Below are positions 22,712-30,872 of a stretch of DNA of 64,000 bases, in pieces. The DNA is taken from positions 187,555 through 251,554 of the forward strand of contig JAGBTN010000018.1 of the NCBI GenBank assembly GCA_017631315.1, read 5' to 3'. This DNA is from Bacteroidaceae bacterium. Its GTDB lineage: Bacteria; Bacteroidota; Bacteroidia; Bacteroidales; Bacteroidaceae. A model generated the notes under the pieces. The model was given only the letters and a program-made list of their open reading frames with translations. It searched no databases and was not told the DNA's origin. Position 1 is the stretch's first letter. Each line of letters opens with the position of its first letter. The position numbers were made by a program, and so were the translations under genes.

Positions 22712-24136
22712 TTAACCTTGTACTGCTTTGTACTTTGGCACGAAGGCCTTAAGCACCATCCAGCCGAGCAAGTAGGCAACGGCACAGTAGCAGAAGATGA
22801 TAAAGTAGCCTGCAGGTTTGCCTTCAAAGCCAAGGAATTGCATTTGTGTCTTGTCAGCATAGTCGAAGAGATAACCGCTAATCCAGTTGATGAGGAATGA
22901 ACTGATGCCGCCTGCCATGCCGTTGATGCCTGTCATTGTGCCTACAGCCTTCTTGGGGAAGAGGTCGCTGCCCACAGAGAACAGGTTGGCCGACCAACTC
23001 TGGTGTGCTGCGCCAGCCAGACCAATCAGTATGATGGGGAACCAGTAACTGTATGCGCCAAGGGGTTGGGCAAACAAAGTGAGCAAAGGGAACAGTGTGA
23101 AGATGAACATTGCCTTGAGGCGTGCATCGTAGGGGTGCTGTCCGGTTTTGTTGACAATGATGGTGGGCAATTTGCCGCCATAGATGGAGAGCATCGTGAT
23201 GGCATAGAGTACAAAGATGAGCAACATGGCAGTTGGGTTGTCGGTCTTCAGACCATAGACATCGCTGATGTATGCCGGTGTCCAGAACAGGAAGAACCAC
23301 CAAACACCGTCGGTAATGAGTTTGGCAAAGAAGATGCCCCAAGTCTGCGGGAATGTAAGGAACTTTGCAAAAGGAATAGATTTTTCGTCCTTCACTTCCT
23401 CTTCTGTAATTTCTTCATCCTGCTGAATATATGCCAGTTCTGCCTTGTTCACGGCTGCACACTCTTCGGGCTTCTTGTAGATGAAAATCCATGCGCCAAG
23501 CCACACAAAGCCCAATGCACCGATGATGATGAATGCCATTTCCCAACCGTAGAACTTGGCAATAAGAGGGATGCAGATTGGGGCAACGAGTGCGCCAATG
23601 GTGCTTCCGCTGTTGAATATGCTGGTGGGGAAGGCTCTGTCTTTCTTAGGGAAGTATTCGGCTGTTACCTTGATGGCGCAGGGGAAGTTACCGCTTTCGC
23701 CCAAACCGAGCACGATACGGCTGATGATGAAGAACCATGCACTGACGGAAGCAATGACTGCTGTGCTGGTGCCGACTGCGCTGATGAGGTCTTCTTTGCC
23801 TTCAAGCCCCAGCCACTCTACTGTTGCCCATCCGCAGAAGGCGTGCATGCAAGCACCCAGCGACCAGATGCCAATGGCCCAAAGATAGCCTTTCTTTGTG
23901 CCAATCCAGTCCATGAAACGACCGCTGAAGAGGTTGCCGATGGCATAAACAATGGAGAAGATGGCGGCGATGCGACCATAGTCGGCATCCGTCCAGTGAA
24001 ACTCGGGCGCGATGAAGTCTTTCCACGTAAGGGAAAGAACCTGACGGTCCATGTAGTTGATAGTTGTTGCGAGGAAAAGCATTCCGCAGATAACCCAACG
24101 ATAGTTGGTCATCTTACCAGTAGAATTGTTTTGCAT
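22712..24136 (-). CDS. exuT: MFS hexuronate transporter (ExuT-like, ACS family)
   Basis: 474 residues with 12 predicted membrane helices. TTINYMDRQVLSLTWKDF at the N-terminus and GRFMDWIGTKKGYLWAIGIW near residue 70 are typical of anion:cation symporters for hexuronates. A charged central loop (EEITEEEVKDEKS) separates the two halves. First gene of the operon, importing glucuronate or galacturonate for the three enzymes that follow. 2-keto-3-deoxygluconate kinase and aldolase are not in this window. Confidence 0.92.
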   Translation of the reverse strand: MQNNSTGKMTNYRWVICGMLFLATTINYMDRQVLSLTWKDFIAPEFHWTDADYGRIAAIFSIVYAIGNLFSGRFMDWIGTKKGYLWAIGIWSLGACMHAFCGWATVEWLGLEGKEDLISAVGTSTAVIASVSAWFFIISRIVLGLGESGNFPCAIKVTAEYFPKKDRAFPTSIFNSGSTIGALVAPICIPLIAKFYGWEMAFIIIGALGFVWLGAWIFIYKKPEECAAVNKAELAYIQQDEEITEEEVKDEKSIPFAKFLTFPQTWGIFFAKLITDGVWWFFLFWTPAYISDVYGLKTDNPTAMLLIFVLYAITMLSIYGGKLPTIIVNKTGQHPYDARLKAMFIFTLFPLLTLFAQPLGAYSYWFPIILIGLAGAAHQSWSANLFSVGSDLFPKKAVGTMTGINGMAGGISSFLINWISGYLFDYADKTQMQFLGFEGKPAGYFIIFCYCAVAYLLGWMVLKAFVPKYKAVQG

Positions 24137-24166
24137 TAGTTTTGCTTTTATTAGGTTTATTTACCG

Positions 24167-24198
24167 CAAAGATACTAAGAATAACAACATAATGCAAA
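24167..24198 (-). promoter_or_regulatory. Hexuronate operon promoter
   Basis: On the minus strand TTTG (24195-24198), a 20-bp spacer and TATCTTTG (24167-24174). Predicted leader about 25 nt before the exuT ATG. Confidence 0.85.
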
Positions 24199-24214
24199 AT
24201 CTTTGCCCAAAACT

Positions 24215-24256
24215 TACTCCGAGTAGTATTATTTTGGCTTTATCGTGCAGATAAAG
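24215..24256 (-). promoter_or_regulatory. Two dyads upstream of the exuT promoter, candidate operators
   Basis: TACTCCGAGTA (24215-24225) and CTTTATC-N5-GATAAAG (24238-24256) are perfect inverted repeats located 17 and 40 bp upstream of the -33 box. Placement suggests an activator site for a uronate-responsive regulator; no regulator gene lies in this operon. Confidence 0.4.
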
Positions 24257-24353
24257 GATGTTATACATGATAATCTAACATGTTATATCAGCGAATTGTC
24301 GATACAGACCTGTTTTTATTGTGACGTGTGTGGTCTTCAGACCATGTAAACAA

Positions 24354-24389
24354 GAGAATCCCGATGCACAAATGTGTATCGGGATTCTC
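24354..24389 (-). terminator. Terminator after the 50-residue peptide gene
   Basis: GAGAATCCCGAT/ATCGGGATTCTC stem of 12 bp, extended by CACA/TGTG. It lies 37 bp beyond the stop at 24427 on the minus strand and is followed by TTGTTTAC. It should end the transcript of the large secreted protein and the peptide. Confidence 0.8.
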
Positions 24390-24426
24390 GCTATCCTGCC
24401 TTTCGGCAGAGGTTAGAAGTATAGAG

Positions 24427-24579
24427 TTATTCCTCTTCGTTCCAAATGCTCCAACTGTTGTCTTCCTTGCCTAAAGCCTGGCTTCCGTCAACAGTGGTGT
24501 CGCTGATAATCAGGCTCTCGGCCAGCATCTGTGCAGCCTGTGCCTCTTCAACCTTCATAGATGGTGCTAAATATTTCAT
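24427..24579 (-). CDS. Small conserved-type peptide (50 residues)
   Basis: Read directly from the minus strand: starts MKYLAPSMKVEEAQ, has ESLIISDTTVDGSQALG in the middle and ends NSWSIWNEEE. I recall similar 45-60 residue peptides with an MKxxxPSMKV start and a tryptophan-rich acidic end being frequent in Prevotella; their function is not known to me. It lies 102 bp after the large secreted protein on the same strand and just before a strong terminator, which supports a real gene. No signal peptide or membrane helix. Confidence 0.7.
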   Translation of the reverse strand: MKYLAPSMKVEEAQAAQMLAESLIISDTTVDGSQALGKEDNSWSIWNEEE

Positions 24580-24627
24580 AGTCTAATTTTGTTTTGGTGT
24601 TACATTATATAATATATACATCATTTC

Positions 24628-24672
24628 AAAATCCCCTCAATCCCCTCCCACGTATAGGGAGGGGGAAGGGGA
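24628..24672 (+). repeat. GC-rich palindromic repeat, copy 4
   Basis: AATCCCCTCAATCCCCTCCC then ACGTATAGGGAGGGGGAAGG: same layout as the copies at 10140 and 30425 (two C-runs, a short AT-containing turn, a G-run). It lies between the 1505-residue gene and the small peptide gene. Confidence 0.7.
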
Positions 24673-24681
24673 AGGAGAAAT

Positions 24682-27600
24682 TTATTTCAGCACTTTCTTG
24701 CCGCCAACGATGTTGATGCCCTTCTGCATCTTGCCGAGGCGCTGGCCTGCAACATTGTAGATAGGAGCGTCACCGTTAATAGCTTCAATGCCGCTGATGC
24801 CGGTTGCATCGTTACCAGCGAAGGGATAGAATGCTTTCACAGCAGTTGTGAATTGCAAGTAACCCTTACCGGCAGCAATAGTAGAACCGGTAGTTGCCTT
24901 TGCAAAGCCAACCTCGTCGTCCTGCTTAGCAAGGATGTACTGAGTACCGTCGGCTGTAACGTCAGCAGTAGCAGCAATGAGTTCGTTAGTAGCACCAAGG
25001 CTTGCACCTGTAGTAGTGTTGACATTGTATGTGCCTGCAGCGTCAGCCTTTACAACAACAGCCGTACCAGCAGGAACGGTGGTAACAGGTTCGAGGTGAA
25101 CATAACCATCCATTGCCTGAGCAGCAAATGCGCTTACCTCTGTACCAGTGAAGTCAACGTCAACGGGTGCAACATATGTAGCATAGAGAGCTTCGCCAAT
25201 GGTAACAGTCTCTGTTGCTTCAGCAGCGCCAACACGATAGAGACGGAAGTTATCTACAACAATCCAATCTTTTTCCTTAACGTCTTCAGCGTCGCGATAG
25301 ATACCAATCTCAAGTGTTCCTGCTGCACCAACATTCACTACTGGAGCCTGTACGGTATAAGTGCCGAGCCTGAAGAAGCGAGGAGCTTGAGCGCAAGCGT
25401 CGGGAATAACCTGATCGCTATCCAAGCGGCCATAGCCTGCACCCTTGTTGGCACCTTCCATGATGCTGGGCAGAAGAGTTTTATTCTCCTCAGAACCTGC
25501 ATAGATGTATGCCAGCTGGCTGACGTTGCCTGCAATAGCAGAATCCCAGTCGCCATCACGATAGTAGCCTGTGCATTCTACGATGTACTTACCGGCAGGC
25601 AGTCCTTCGATGGTCTGCTTGAGGTAAACCTTACCTACTTCAGCGGTGTTCCACATTTCGAATACATAGTCACCATTTGCGTCGTTGCCCTTCCAGTTCC
25701 AGATAGAGCCAGCGTTGCGGTCCCACTTAGAATCATTGAGGTCGCCATTTGCAGCTCCCTTGTCGTTGCCATCGAAGTCGTTCTGGCTGAATGTGTTCTG
25801 ATGGATGAAGTAGCTGACGTCAGCAGGATTCTCGGGAGTAGCTGCTGCTGCAAGAGCGTCGAGCTGTTCGCGAGTAACGACCTTCCACTGGTTGTAGAGG
25901 TTGTCGGCACCAGCCTTGTCTGTGTCCACCTGGTAGCGTTCGTCCTCTGTCATGCCGAGGTATTTGCCTTCTACTCCTTCAAGTCCGCTCTGGATGATGC
26001 GATAGTTACCGTTTCCGACAGCTTCGAATGTCCAAGCCCAATTTTCACCAGTTGTGAAGTCGTCGCCAAAACCGCAGTCAACATAGCCGTTGTGACCGAG
26101 ACCGTCGTTTGCACCACGGCGTCCGTTGGGCAGGTTTGTCTGGATAGAGAAGCGGTTTTCGCCGCTGCTGTTGGCACGGAGTACCATGGGCCATGAGCTG
26201 ATGTTGTAGTCGAGTGAAGTGTGTGTACCCCAGTCGTTGCCGCCAGCGAGGAACTGACCGGCACCTACGTTGTAGAGCCAGCACTCCAGACCATCGGCGG
26301 GTTCAGCTGAAGCGAAGGTATAGTTGTGACGCGGAGAGAGAGCCTTGCGGAGTTCCCAACGGATGAGGCTGAGAGCACGACCTGCATCCTGCAAGCATAC
26401 GTTGGCATTCTTTGCATATGCGAGAACATCAGCATCGATGCCTTCAACGCCTTCTGCCTGTGCCAAAGCACTGCTAAGGCGCTTGCGATTTTCGTTGCCT
26501 TCGAAGGCCTTGCTGGGAGAATTTTCAGCCATGCTGTTGCCATAGATGCCACCGTCAGCATAACGACCACCCCAATTCTGGTGAACGTGATAAGCAAATA
26601 CATTGACAGAACCGTCAGTCTTGATAAGAGCACGCTGTTCAGCAGTGAGCTTCACAACTTCTCCTTCATACCAACCGTCAACACCAGGTTCGTAACCAGT
26701 ACGTGACCATACGAGTGTGCCATTGATGTAGTATTCGCAGGGAGCATCGTCATGAGGAGCAGGCATGTAGAGTTGTGCGGGCAGTTCGCCTTCAGCCTTG
26801 AAGTAGCGGCGAACATAAACCTCACCCATGTTGCCAGACCAGCCATTTGGCAGGATATTGTTATTGTAGCTCCATACAGCATCTGGAACATTTATCATTT
26901 GGAAATCTGTTTCATACCATGCATTGCCGTTTTCATCTGCTGCAGGAACACCATAAATATGATTATAGTAGCTATCGTTGTAGCCCATGCCAGAGTCGAA
27001 GGTCATAGTGTATGCAGGTTTGTATTGTTCACCGCTCCATTTGATAGAACCTACGATGGCATCGTTTGTGCCGTCCCAAACTTCAATATTATCAGCTGCA
27101 ACAACAGCAGGCTCAACCTTTAACTCGTAGCTTGCAGTCCAGTTGCTATTTGCGTCGGTAGCAGTGATGATGGTTGTACCTCTTGCTACGCCGGTAACAG
27201 TACCATCGGCTGCAACAGTTGCAACATTTTCATTGGAAGAAGTCCAAGTGAAAGAGGGAGTTGCCATATTCTGCACGGTAGGTTCATACTTAGCAGTGAA
27301 GCCTACGAAGAGTGTGCGGTTTTCGTTGGGGAAAATAATGTAACTGCCATCCTCGCTAAGGACATATTTGTAACCATTGTAATTCTGCAGAGGCTGTACG
27401 AAGAGTTTGGAATTCGTGTCGTAGTAGCCGAATGCACCATCATTACGCATTACAGGCTTAAAGTCATAGATAATATTGTCGCCTTCTTTGATGGTCATGT
27501 AGTTGATACGTCCGCGCATTGGGTTGTCCCATTCTGGGTTTGCGAAAAGAGACAAAGCGCGAGAGGTAGGAATAGTTTCTGTTTGACCTGTAGGATATTC

Positions 27601-29199
27601 TGTACCGTTCACAACCAACTTCGTCACGTCTGCTGTTACCTCATAATCGGTGTTCACGCTAAAGGGGGCGAAGTTGTCGCCACCGCCTGTTGTTTCACCT
27701 GTGAAGTAACCGAAGTTTTGTTTGTTGCCGTTCATATAGAGGGAAATACCAGTGCCTGCAAATGTGTTACGTGCGCTGAAGATGCCGCACCAACCATCAG
27801 AGGTGTCATAAACATTGAATGCAGTTTGGAGCTGGGTTGCTGTAACAGGAATGTAGGGCAGCGTGAAGGGGTTCTCTCTTATTGCGCCGGTGCTTTCGAT
27901 GTATGCCAACGGGCTGTAAGTGTGGTTGTCGGTCTCGTCAATTTCAAAGATGCTTGAGTCGTATTCTTCAAGAATGGGAACACTCTCAATTTTAATATTG
28001 TCGAAATGGAAGAGGTATTGGGGAGCGTCGTCAACTACACCAAAGTTTACGGCAAGTGTGGTTTCAGGAGCATCTGCAACAAAAGTGAATGAGTGGGGTG
28101 CGTTGTTTTGTGCAGTTTTTGGGAGTGTTGTAAAACCAAGAATTTCTCCGCCAACAGAAGTGGGATAGTAATCATTTTGTGGGAAGTCCCAGTTGTTCGT
28201 TACGAATACGGGAAGTGCTGCCCATCTATCATTGTCCCAAGAAGTCCAGCCATCGGATGTGAAATTGAATGAAACACGATATGTTTCACCAACTGTCAAA
28301 CCTTCAACCTTGCACTGGTATGGTTCCCAACCACCTTCGCCCTTGTAGGGGTTGAAGAAGTTGTTATTGCCTTCATTTTCAATGTTGTCGTATGTGGTAC
28401 CATAACCAAAGCGGCAGGTCCAGTTGTTCATGTTCTGATACTTTGTGTCAGCGATTTCGGTAGAACGGAGGGAACCGATTTTCTTCCATGCGCCATCAAC
28501 ATACTTGTACTCGCTGTTGTCTTCCTTAAGAATGACGAGCTTACCTTCATAAGTTGTTGTAGTAGCGAGGTCGTCAACTTCGTCCATGTTGCCCCATTTC
28601 TCGTACTGGCCTTTGTTGTTGTAGGCATATATCTCACCATTCAATACATCCTTAACGAAGGGCTCTGTACCGCCATAGTAATGTGCAGCATTAGCAACGA
28701 TCTTTACTTTAGGAGTCTTAATTACAGGCACTTCTGGAGTGAAGTCTGGGTCTGGAGTGTAGTCAACCACAATAGAAGTCGGACGGAAAGCACCAGTCAT
28801 AGTAAAAGTTACGGAACTTGTCGCTTCTCCTGGTGTCCAAGTACCATTGGAGTATGTGCCTGTGTTAGCCGTCGCGTTTGCCTTTTGAGCTGCGGGATTC
28901 GTTGTAAGCGTGATGCCGTTAAGAGTGCCTCTTGTACCAGCAACATTAACCGTCATCTGGTATGTTGCATCAAGCCCAATAACAGTGCTAACAGTTGGGG
29001 ATCCAGTGGTTCCATCCTGTTTAGCAATGTCAATAGTTACATGGCCATCTGAATGTTTCCATGTGTACGGGACATCAATCTTAGTGCTACCCTGAGGTAG
29101 TGTTGCTCTCAAGTCGCTAGCATTGAATATGGCTTCATCAGCAAATAGCTGTCCGATGCCAAACACAAGCGAAGCGAGAATTAATAAATGTTTCTTCAT
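24682..29199 (-). CDS. Very large secreted multidomain protein with sorting tail
   Basis: 1505 residues with a signal peptide (HLLILASLVFGIGQLFA). Recognisable parts: carbohydrate-binding-like modules in the first 430 residues (NNWTCRFGYGTTYDNIENEG, FHFDNIKIESVP); a BIG2 domain about 635-697 (SNENVATVAADGTVTGVARG); a beta-galactosidase-type jelly roll about 770-835 (GEVYVRRYFKAEGELP); a ricin-like segment about 975-1090; a DUF-like beta domain; and a tail ending YNVAGQRLGKMQKG...GGKKVLK. No catalytic signature found. Probably a surface glycan-binding protein. Its own promoter lies 50-85 bp upstream; a 50-residue peptide gene follows. Confidence 0.85.
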   Translation of the reverse strand: MKKHLLILASLVFGIGQLFADEAIFNASDLRATLPQGSTKIDVPYTWKHSDGHVTIDIAKQDGTTGSPTVSTVIGLDATYQMTVNVAGTRGTLNGITLTTNPAAQKANATANTGTYSNGTWTPGEATSSVTFTMTGAFRPTSIVVDYTPDPDFTPEVPVIKTPKVKIVANAAHYYGGTEPFVKDVLNGEIYAYNNKGQYEKWGNMDEVDDLATTTTYEGKLVILKEDNSEYKYVDGAWKKIGSLRSTEIADTKYQNMNNWTCRFGYGTTYDNIENEGNNNFFNPYKGEGGWEPYQCKVEGLTVGETYRVSFNFTSDGWTSWDNDRWAALPVFVTNNWDFPQNDYYPTSVGGEILGFTTLPKTAQNNAPHSFTFVADAPETTLAVNFGVVDDAPQYLFHFDNIKIESVPILEEYDSSIFEIDETDNHTYSPLAYIESTGAIRENPFTLPYIPVTATQLQTAFNVYDTSDGWCGIFSARNTFAGTGISLYMNGNKQNFGYFTGETTGGGDNFAPFSVNTDYEVTADVTKLVVNGTEYPTGQTETIPTSRALSLFANPEWDNPMRGRINYMTIKEGDNIIYDFKPVMRNDGAFGYYDTNSKLFVQPLQNYNGYKYVLSEDGSYIIFPNENRTLFVGFTAKYEPTVQNMATPSFTWTSSNENVATVAADGTVTGVARGTTIITATDANSNWTASYELKVEPAVVAADNIEVWDGTNDAIVGSIKWSGEQYKPAYTMTFDSGMGYNDSYYNHIYGVPAADENGNAWYETDFQMINVPDAVWSYNNNILPNGWSGNMGEVYVRRYFKAEGELPAQLYMPAPHDDAPCEYYINGTLVWSRTGYEPGVDGWYEGEVVKLTAEQRALIKTDGSVNVFAYHVHQNWGGRYADGGIYGNSMAENSPSKAFEGNENRKRLSSALAQAEGVEGIDADVLAYAKNANVCLQDAGRALSLIRWELRKALSPRHNYTFASAEPADGLECWLYNVGAGQFLAGGNDWGTHTSLDYNISSWPMVLRANSSGENRFSIQTNLPNGRRGANDGLGHNGYVDCGFGDDFTTGENWAWTFEAVGNGNYRIIQSGLEGVEGKYLGMTEDERYQVDTDKAGADNLYNQWKVVTREQLDALAAAATPENPADVSYFIHQNTFSQNDFDGNDKGAANGDLNDSKWDRNAGSIWNWKGNDANGDYVFEMWNTAEVGKVYLKQTIEGLPAGKYIVECTGYYRDGDWDSAIAGNVSQLAYIYAGSEENKTLLPSIMEGANKGAGYGRLDSDQVIPDACAQAPRFFRLGTYTVQAPVVNVGAAGTLEIGIYRDAEDVKEKDWIVVDNFRLYRVGAAEATETVTIGEALYATYVAPVDVDFTGTEVSAFAAQAMDGYVHLEPVTTVPAGTAVVVKADAAGTYNVNTTTGASLGATNELIAATADVTADGTQYILAKQDDEVGFAKATTGSTIAAGKGYLQFTTAVKAFYPFAGNDATGISGIEAINGDAPIYNVAGQRLGKMQKGINIVGGKKVLK

Positions 29200-29251
29200 A
29201 CTTGTAGAAGTTTAGTTAATAAATATTGGTTAATTATTATATTTTTCGCAC

Positions 29252-29283
29252 CAAAGTTAGTATTATTTGCAATACGACACAAA
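29252..29283 (-). promoter_or_regulatory. Promoter of the 1505-residue secreted protein
   Basis: On the minus strand TTTG (29280-29283), a 20-bp spacer and TAACTTTG (29252-29259). Leader of about 45 nt. Confidence 0.8.
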
Positions 29284-29340
29284 GAAAAGTTAAATTTTTT
29301 ATGTCTTGTACACTTAATTATTTAATGTGTAGGTACAATT

Positions 29341-29381
29341 TACCCCTTTGCGGCATCTCTTTCGAGGCGTGCAAAGGGGTA
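29341..29381 (-). terminator. asd terminator
   Basis: An 11-bp stem TACCCCTTTGC/GCAAAGGGGTA, 33 bp after the asd stop on the minus strand. The + strand side is followed by a run of T, so it may work in both directions. Confidence 0.7.
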
Positions 29382-29413
29382 ATTATGCTTTTTTTATGTG
29401 TCCGACAGTTGTC

Positions 29414-30424
29414 TTACTTGATGTTGCCTACGCTGATGAGGTATTCGGCTATCTGTACGGCGTTGAGGGCTGCTCCTTTTTTTATCTGGTCGCTAACGAG
29501 CCAGAAGGTGATACCGTTGGGGTTGGCAAGGTCTTTGCGTATGCGGCCAACGAAGACGTCGTCGCAGTTTTCGTGGAAGAGTGGCATGGGGTATTTCTTC
29601 TCTTCGGGGCAGTCTTCGAGTGCGAGTCCTTGTCCGTTGCGTACAGCTTCTCTGAACTCTTCTACGCTGACGGGGCGTTCTGTTTCTGCCCATACGCATT
29701 CGCTGTGGCAGCGGAGTGAGGGTACACGGACGCACATGGCACTGACTTGGCAGTCGGTGTGCATGATTTTCTTGGTCTCGTTGTACATCTTCATTTCCTC
29801 TTTTGTGTAGCCGTTGTCGCAGAAGACGTCAATCTGCGGTATGACATTGAAGGCGAGCTGATAGGCGAACTTCTCGATGGTTGGCTTTTCGCCTGCGAGT
29901 ACTTGGCGTGATTGTTCGAAGAGTTCTGCCATTGCTGCTGCTCCTGCTCCGCTGGCGGCCTGGTAGCTGGAAACGTGTACGCGCTTGATGTGCGAGAGGT
30001 TTTCCAGTGCCTGCAGTGCTACGACCATCATGATGGTGGTGCAGTTGGGGTTGGCTATGATGCCGCGTGGGCGGTTGAGTGCGTCTGCAGCATTGCATTC
30101 GGGCACGACGAGGGGCACGTCTTCGTCCATGCGGAACGCGCTGGAGTTGTCTATCATTACGGCTCCGTGCTTGGTGATGGTTTCGGCAAATTCCTTGCTT
30201 GTGCCGCCACCTGCGCTTGTGAAGGCGATGTCTACGCCTTTGAAGTCGTCGTTATGCTGCAGGAGTTTTACCTCTATTTCTTTTCCTCGGAAGGTGTATT
30301 TGCTGCCTGCGCTGCGTTCGCTGCCGAACAGGAGCAGTTCGTCGATGGGGAAATTTCTCTCGTCCAGCACTCGCAGGAACTCTTGTCCTACGGCACCGCT
30401 TGCGCCTACTATTGCTACTTTCAT
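29414..30424 (-). CDS. asd: Aspartate-semialdehyde dehydrogenase
   Basis: 336 residues. Asd reduces aspartyl phosphate to aspartate semialdehyde for lysine, threonine, methionine and diaminopimelate synthesis. The N-terminus has the NADP-binding [20 protein letters not shown]. The catalytic cysteine is in [14 protein letters not shown] near residue 129. [20 protein letters not shown] and [10 protein letters not shown] further along are conserved. Monocistronic by position, with a GC-rich palindrome in its leader and a terminator after it. Confidence 0.96.
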   Translation of the reverse strand: MKVAIVGASGAVGQEFLRVLDERNFPIDELLLFGSERSAGSKYTFRGKEIEVKLLQHNDDFKGVDIAFTSAGGGTSKEFAETITKHGAVMIDNSSAFRMDEDVPLVVPECNAADALNRPRGIIANPNCTTIMMVVALQALENLSHIKRVHVSSYQAASGAGAAAMAELFEQSRQVLAGEKPTIEKFAYQLAFNVIPQIDVFCDNGYTKEEMKMYNETKKIMHTDCQVSAMCVRVPSLRCHSECVWAETERPVSVEEFREAVRNGQGLALEDCPEEKKYPMPLFHENCDDVFVGRIRKDLANPNGITFWLVSDQIKKGAALNAVQIAEYLISVGNIK

Positions 30425-30462
30425 AAAGCCTCCTCCAAACCTCCCCCTCCAGGGAGAGGTTT
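30425..30462 (+). repeat. GC-rich palindromic repeat, copy 5 (asd leader)
   Basis: GCCTCCTCCAAACCTCCCCC then TCCAGGGAGAGG, directly abutting the asd start codon. Same family as the copy within nudC at 10347. It would be transcribed in the asd 5' leader and could mask the ribosome site. Confidence 0.75.
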
Positions 30463-30590
30463 TTGTTATTTTAATGTTAATGGATTATTGCGGCTGCAAA
30501 GATACAAAAAAAGTTTAGAGTGTGTTGTTTGACGTGAGGAGATTTTGTGTTTGTTGTGTGTTTTTGATAAATGTCAAATGTAAGGAGGGA

Positions 30591-30680
30591 AAACTTCACG
30601 TGTAAAGATGTCAAACTTCACGTGTAAAGATGCCCAACTTCACGTGTGTAGTTGACCGTTTTAACGTGTGTAGTTTTCAA
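30591..30680 (+). repeat. 22-bp dyad repeat array D
   Basis: Four units with CGTG starting at 30599, 30621, 30643 and 30665, exactly 22 bp apart (unit form AACTTCACGTGTAAAGATGCCC). The region beyond 30681 decays. It sits between two divergent promoters. Confidence 0.95.
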
Positions 30681-30834
30681 TCTTCTTTTGGCAGGTTTTA
30701 CTTGCGACTGTATGGGGTTGTTTTTCAGATTGTTTTGTCCGGTTTGCTCTGATGTGTGTTGTGTTTGGGTGAGGTAGTGTTTGTGTGCGCGAAAAAAGTT
30801 GAAAGCGGAAGTCGGAATGTTGAAAGATTTTTTG

Positions 30835-30842
30835 TATCTTTG
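30835..30842 (+). promoter_or_regulatory. -7 box of the antiporter-subtilisin gene
   Basis: TATCTTTG. No TTTG at the right distance. It decides the start: an ATG at 30756 lies upstream of this box and cannot be used, while 30873 gives a leader of about 25 nt. Confidence 0.6.
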
Positions 30843-30872
30843 CTCCCGATTTATACGTTTTACGGTCGACGA

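Larger units (their letters stand above)
30425..30872. other. Divergent intergenic region asd / antiporter-subtilisin
   Basis: No gene seen. It holds palindrome copy 5, an asd -7 box (TATCTTTG on the minus strand, 30497-30504, no clear -33), repeat array D (30591-30680) and the -7 box of the fusion gene (30835-30842). Confidence 0.6.

Noticed and set aside
23003-24139. 378-codon open frame antisense to exuT
   Set aside because: Opposite a good MFS transporter; Cys/Asp/Glu-rich translation typical of a complementary-strand artefact.
24853-26196. 447-codon open frame on the + strand opposite the large secreted protein
   Set aside because: Cysteine- and serine-rich low-complexity translation with no motif; it is the antisense shadow of a GC-biased real gene.
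30756-30872. Upstream ATG for the antiporter-subtilisin gene
   Set aside because: It precedes the -7 box at 30835-30842 and would add an unconserved N-terminus.
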